Positions 63,172-64,000 of a stretch of 64,000 nt of DNA are shown piece after piece. The stretch comes from Lichenicoccus sp963693035 (GTDB lineage: Bacteria > Pseudomonadota > Alphaproteobacteria > Acetobacterales > Acetobacteraceae). The first letter of the stretch is position 1. The number at the start of each line of letters is the position of its first letter. The position numbers and the translations under genes are program-made. The notes below the pieces were generated by a model that saw only the letters and a list, made by a program, of their open reading frames with translations, did no database searches and was not told the origin of the DNA. The stretch covers positions 248,001 to 312,000 of the forward strand of contig CAXMMQ010000009.1 in the NCBI GenBank assembly GCA_963693035.2, given 5' to 3'.

Positions 63172-63966
63172 TCAGTGGCCGAGATGGTCCTTCACGGCGC
63201 GCGACAGGCCGGCCGCGATGTAGCGTTCGTCCTCGAACAGCCGGACGATGCCGAAGCAGACATAGAATGCGAGGGCCGAGAACGAGGCCGGGTGCCCGCG
63301 GCTCCACGCCTCCAGCGGCTTCAACGCGTTCAGTGGCAGCCTCGACTGGGCCATGGCGACCAGCAGCACGCCGATCATCGCCCCGGTGATGACGTCGGAC
63401 GGATAGACGAAGCCCAGATAGACCCGCACCAGGCTAAGCAGGAATGCCAGGACCAGGGCGAAAATGCCGAGTGTCAGGTCGATGCCGGCGACGGTCGCGG
63501 CCAGTGCGAACATCAGCGCCGCGTGCTCGGCGGGAAACGCCATGCCCGGGCCGAAGGCGCCGGGATTGATGGAGGGCGGCGGGCGGAAATGCAGCAGCGG
63601 ATCGTGCAGCGGGCGCGGATGGTCGGGAAAGGCCACCTGCAGCCCGAAACAGAGCACGATCGAGACGATGCAGGCGAGCATGCCGGCGATGACGCGGCGG
63701 CGGTCGTCCTCCCGGGCCTCGCGGGCGCGGGCGCGGGCGCTGCCGATCCCGTTGCTCCAGGCGTAATAGACCAGGGCGGTCATCGGCAGGGTGGAGAAGC
63801 TCTCCTTCGTCATGTCATGTGCGACGTGGTCCAGCAGCGGCAAGCGGCCGGTCAGCCGGTTGAGGGCGCGCATGATCGCCATGTCGAAGCCGTGCGTGGC
63901 GGGTTGCGACAGCACGATGCCGATCACCAGGAGTGCGATAGCCGCAGCCAGGGCGAAGGGGCGCAA
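63172..63966 (-). CDS. PAP2-family membrane phosphatase
   Basis: 264-residue polytopic protein with the three phosphatase motifs of the PAP2 superfamily: KxxxxxxRP-like (FPDHPRPLHDP region), PAEHAAL (variant of PSGH) and SLVRVYLGFVYPSDVITG (SRxxxxxHxxxD, here with a Tyr in place of the central His). Six hydrophobic segments. Substrate unknown, perhaps an undecaprenyl or phosphatidate phosphate. The listed start is TTG 63966; the frame stays open to the window edge, so the true start may lie outside. Confidence 0.8.
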   Translation of the reverse strand: MRPFALAAAIALLVIGIVLSQPATHGFDMAIMRALNRLTGRLPLLDHVAHDMTKESFSTLPMTALVYYAWSNGIGSARARAREAREDDRRRVIAGMLACIVSIVLCFGLQVAFPDHPRPLHDPLLHFRPPPSINPGAFGPGMAFPAEHAALMFALAATVAGIDLTLGIFALVLAFLLSLVRVYLGFVYPSDVITGAMIGVLLVAMAQSRLPLNALKPLEAWSRGHPASFSALAFYVCFGIVRLFEDERYIAAGLSRAVKDHLGH

Positions 63967-64000
63967 CAGGGTGGTGGAGCCGGTCTCGATGGTCGGCGAA

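Overview
The window is a high-GC alphaproteobacterial chromosome segment. Positions 1 to about 34,000 are one compact photosynthesis gene cluster of a purple bacterium. The gene order is bchNBHLM-lhaA-puhABC-bciE-acsF-puhE-hemA-bchID-bchO, then crtC and crtD on the minus strand, then crtEF-bchCXYZ-pufBALMC. With the O2-dependent cyclase AcsF, the C4-pathway ALA synthase HemA, a tetraheme PufC and a triheme cytochrome c of acetic-acid-bacterial type, this points to a phototrophic member of the Acetobacteraceae (Rhodopila/Rhodovastum-like). That placement is inferred from gene content and style, not from a marker-gene tree. PufL keeps His at the L168 position, so the replacement I associate with zinc-bacteriochlorophyll Acidiphilium is absent.

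Layout. (1) 1-19,575, plus strand: bacteriochlorophyll synthesis (dark protochlorophyllide reductase BchNBL, Mg chelatase BchHID, methyltransferase BchM, cyclase AcsF with BciE), light-harvesting and reaction-centre assembly genes (LhaA, PuhA/B/C/E) and HemA. Neighbouring genes are joined by an unusually regular chain of 4-bp or 7-bp start/stop overlaps. The notable gene is a PuhE fused to a G3E (CobW/COG0523) metal-chaperone GTPase with a histidine-rich loop. (2) 19,550-24,019: carotenoid genes, crtCD diverging from crtEF around a PpsR/CrtJ-type palindrome. (3) 24,047-33,966: a second PpsR box, bchCXYZ, pufBALMC and a triheme cytochrome c whose GTG start overlaps the pufC stop. (4) 34,173-35,340: a small membrane protein and an alpha/beta hydrolase. 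(5) 35,334-40,703, minus strand: cytochrome c maturation ccmC-D-E-F-G-H-I, which fits the many c-type hemes encoded next door; ccmF carries a single-base frameshift. (6) 40,872-63,966: ordinary chromosomal genes (yciI, EVE protein, XRE regulator, EcsC, hydroxyacid dehydrogenase, aat, two tandem secreted paralogues, glnE/bcp, an AsmA-like protein, glgX, cmk-rpsA, an SdhAF4-like protein, a decayed methyltransferase, a PAP2 phosphatase).

The clearest new observations are the PuhE-G3E GTPase fusion beside the diiron cyclase, the triheme cytochrome coupled to pufC, a PufB with a 38-residue C-terminal tail, a likely CTG start for crtF, a crtC with no visible start codon, a three-copy intergenic repeat family, and convergent gene pairs whose stop codons form the base of a stem-loop. 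Several genes (ccmF, the asmA-like gene, a methyltransferase) are broken by single-base shifts, so either decay or indel errors in the assembly must be considered. bchF, bchG, bchP, crtB, crtI and the PpsR regulator are not in this window. No tRNA, rRNA, CRISPR array or insertion sequence was seen. No gene-free stretch exceeds 300 bases.
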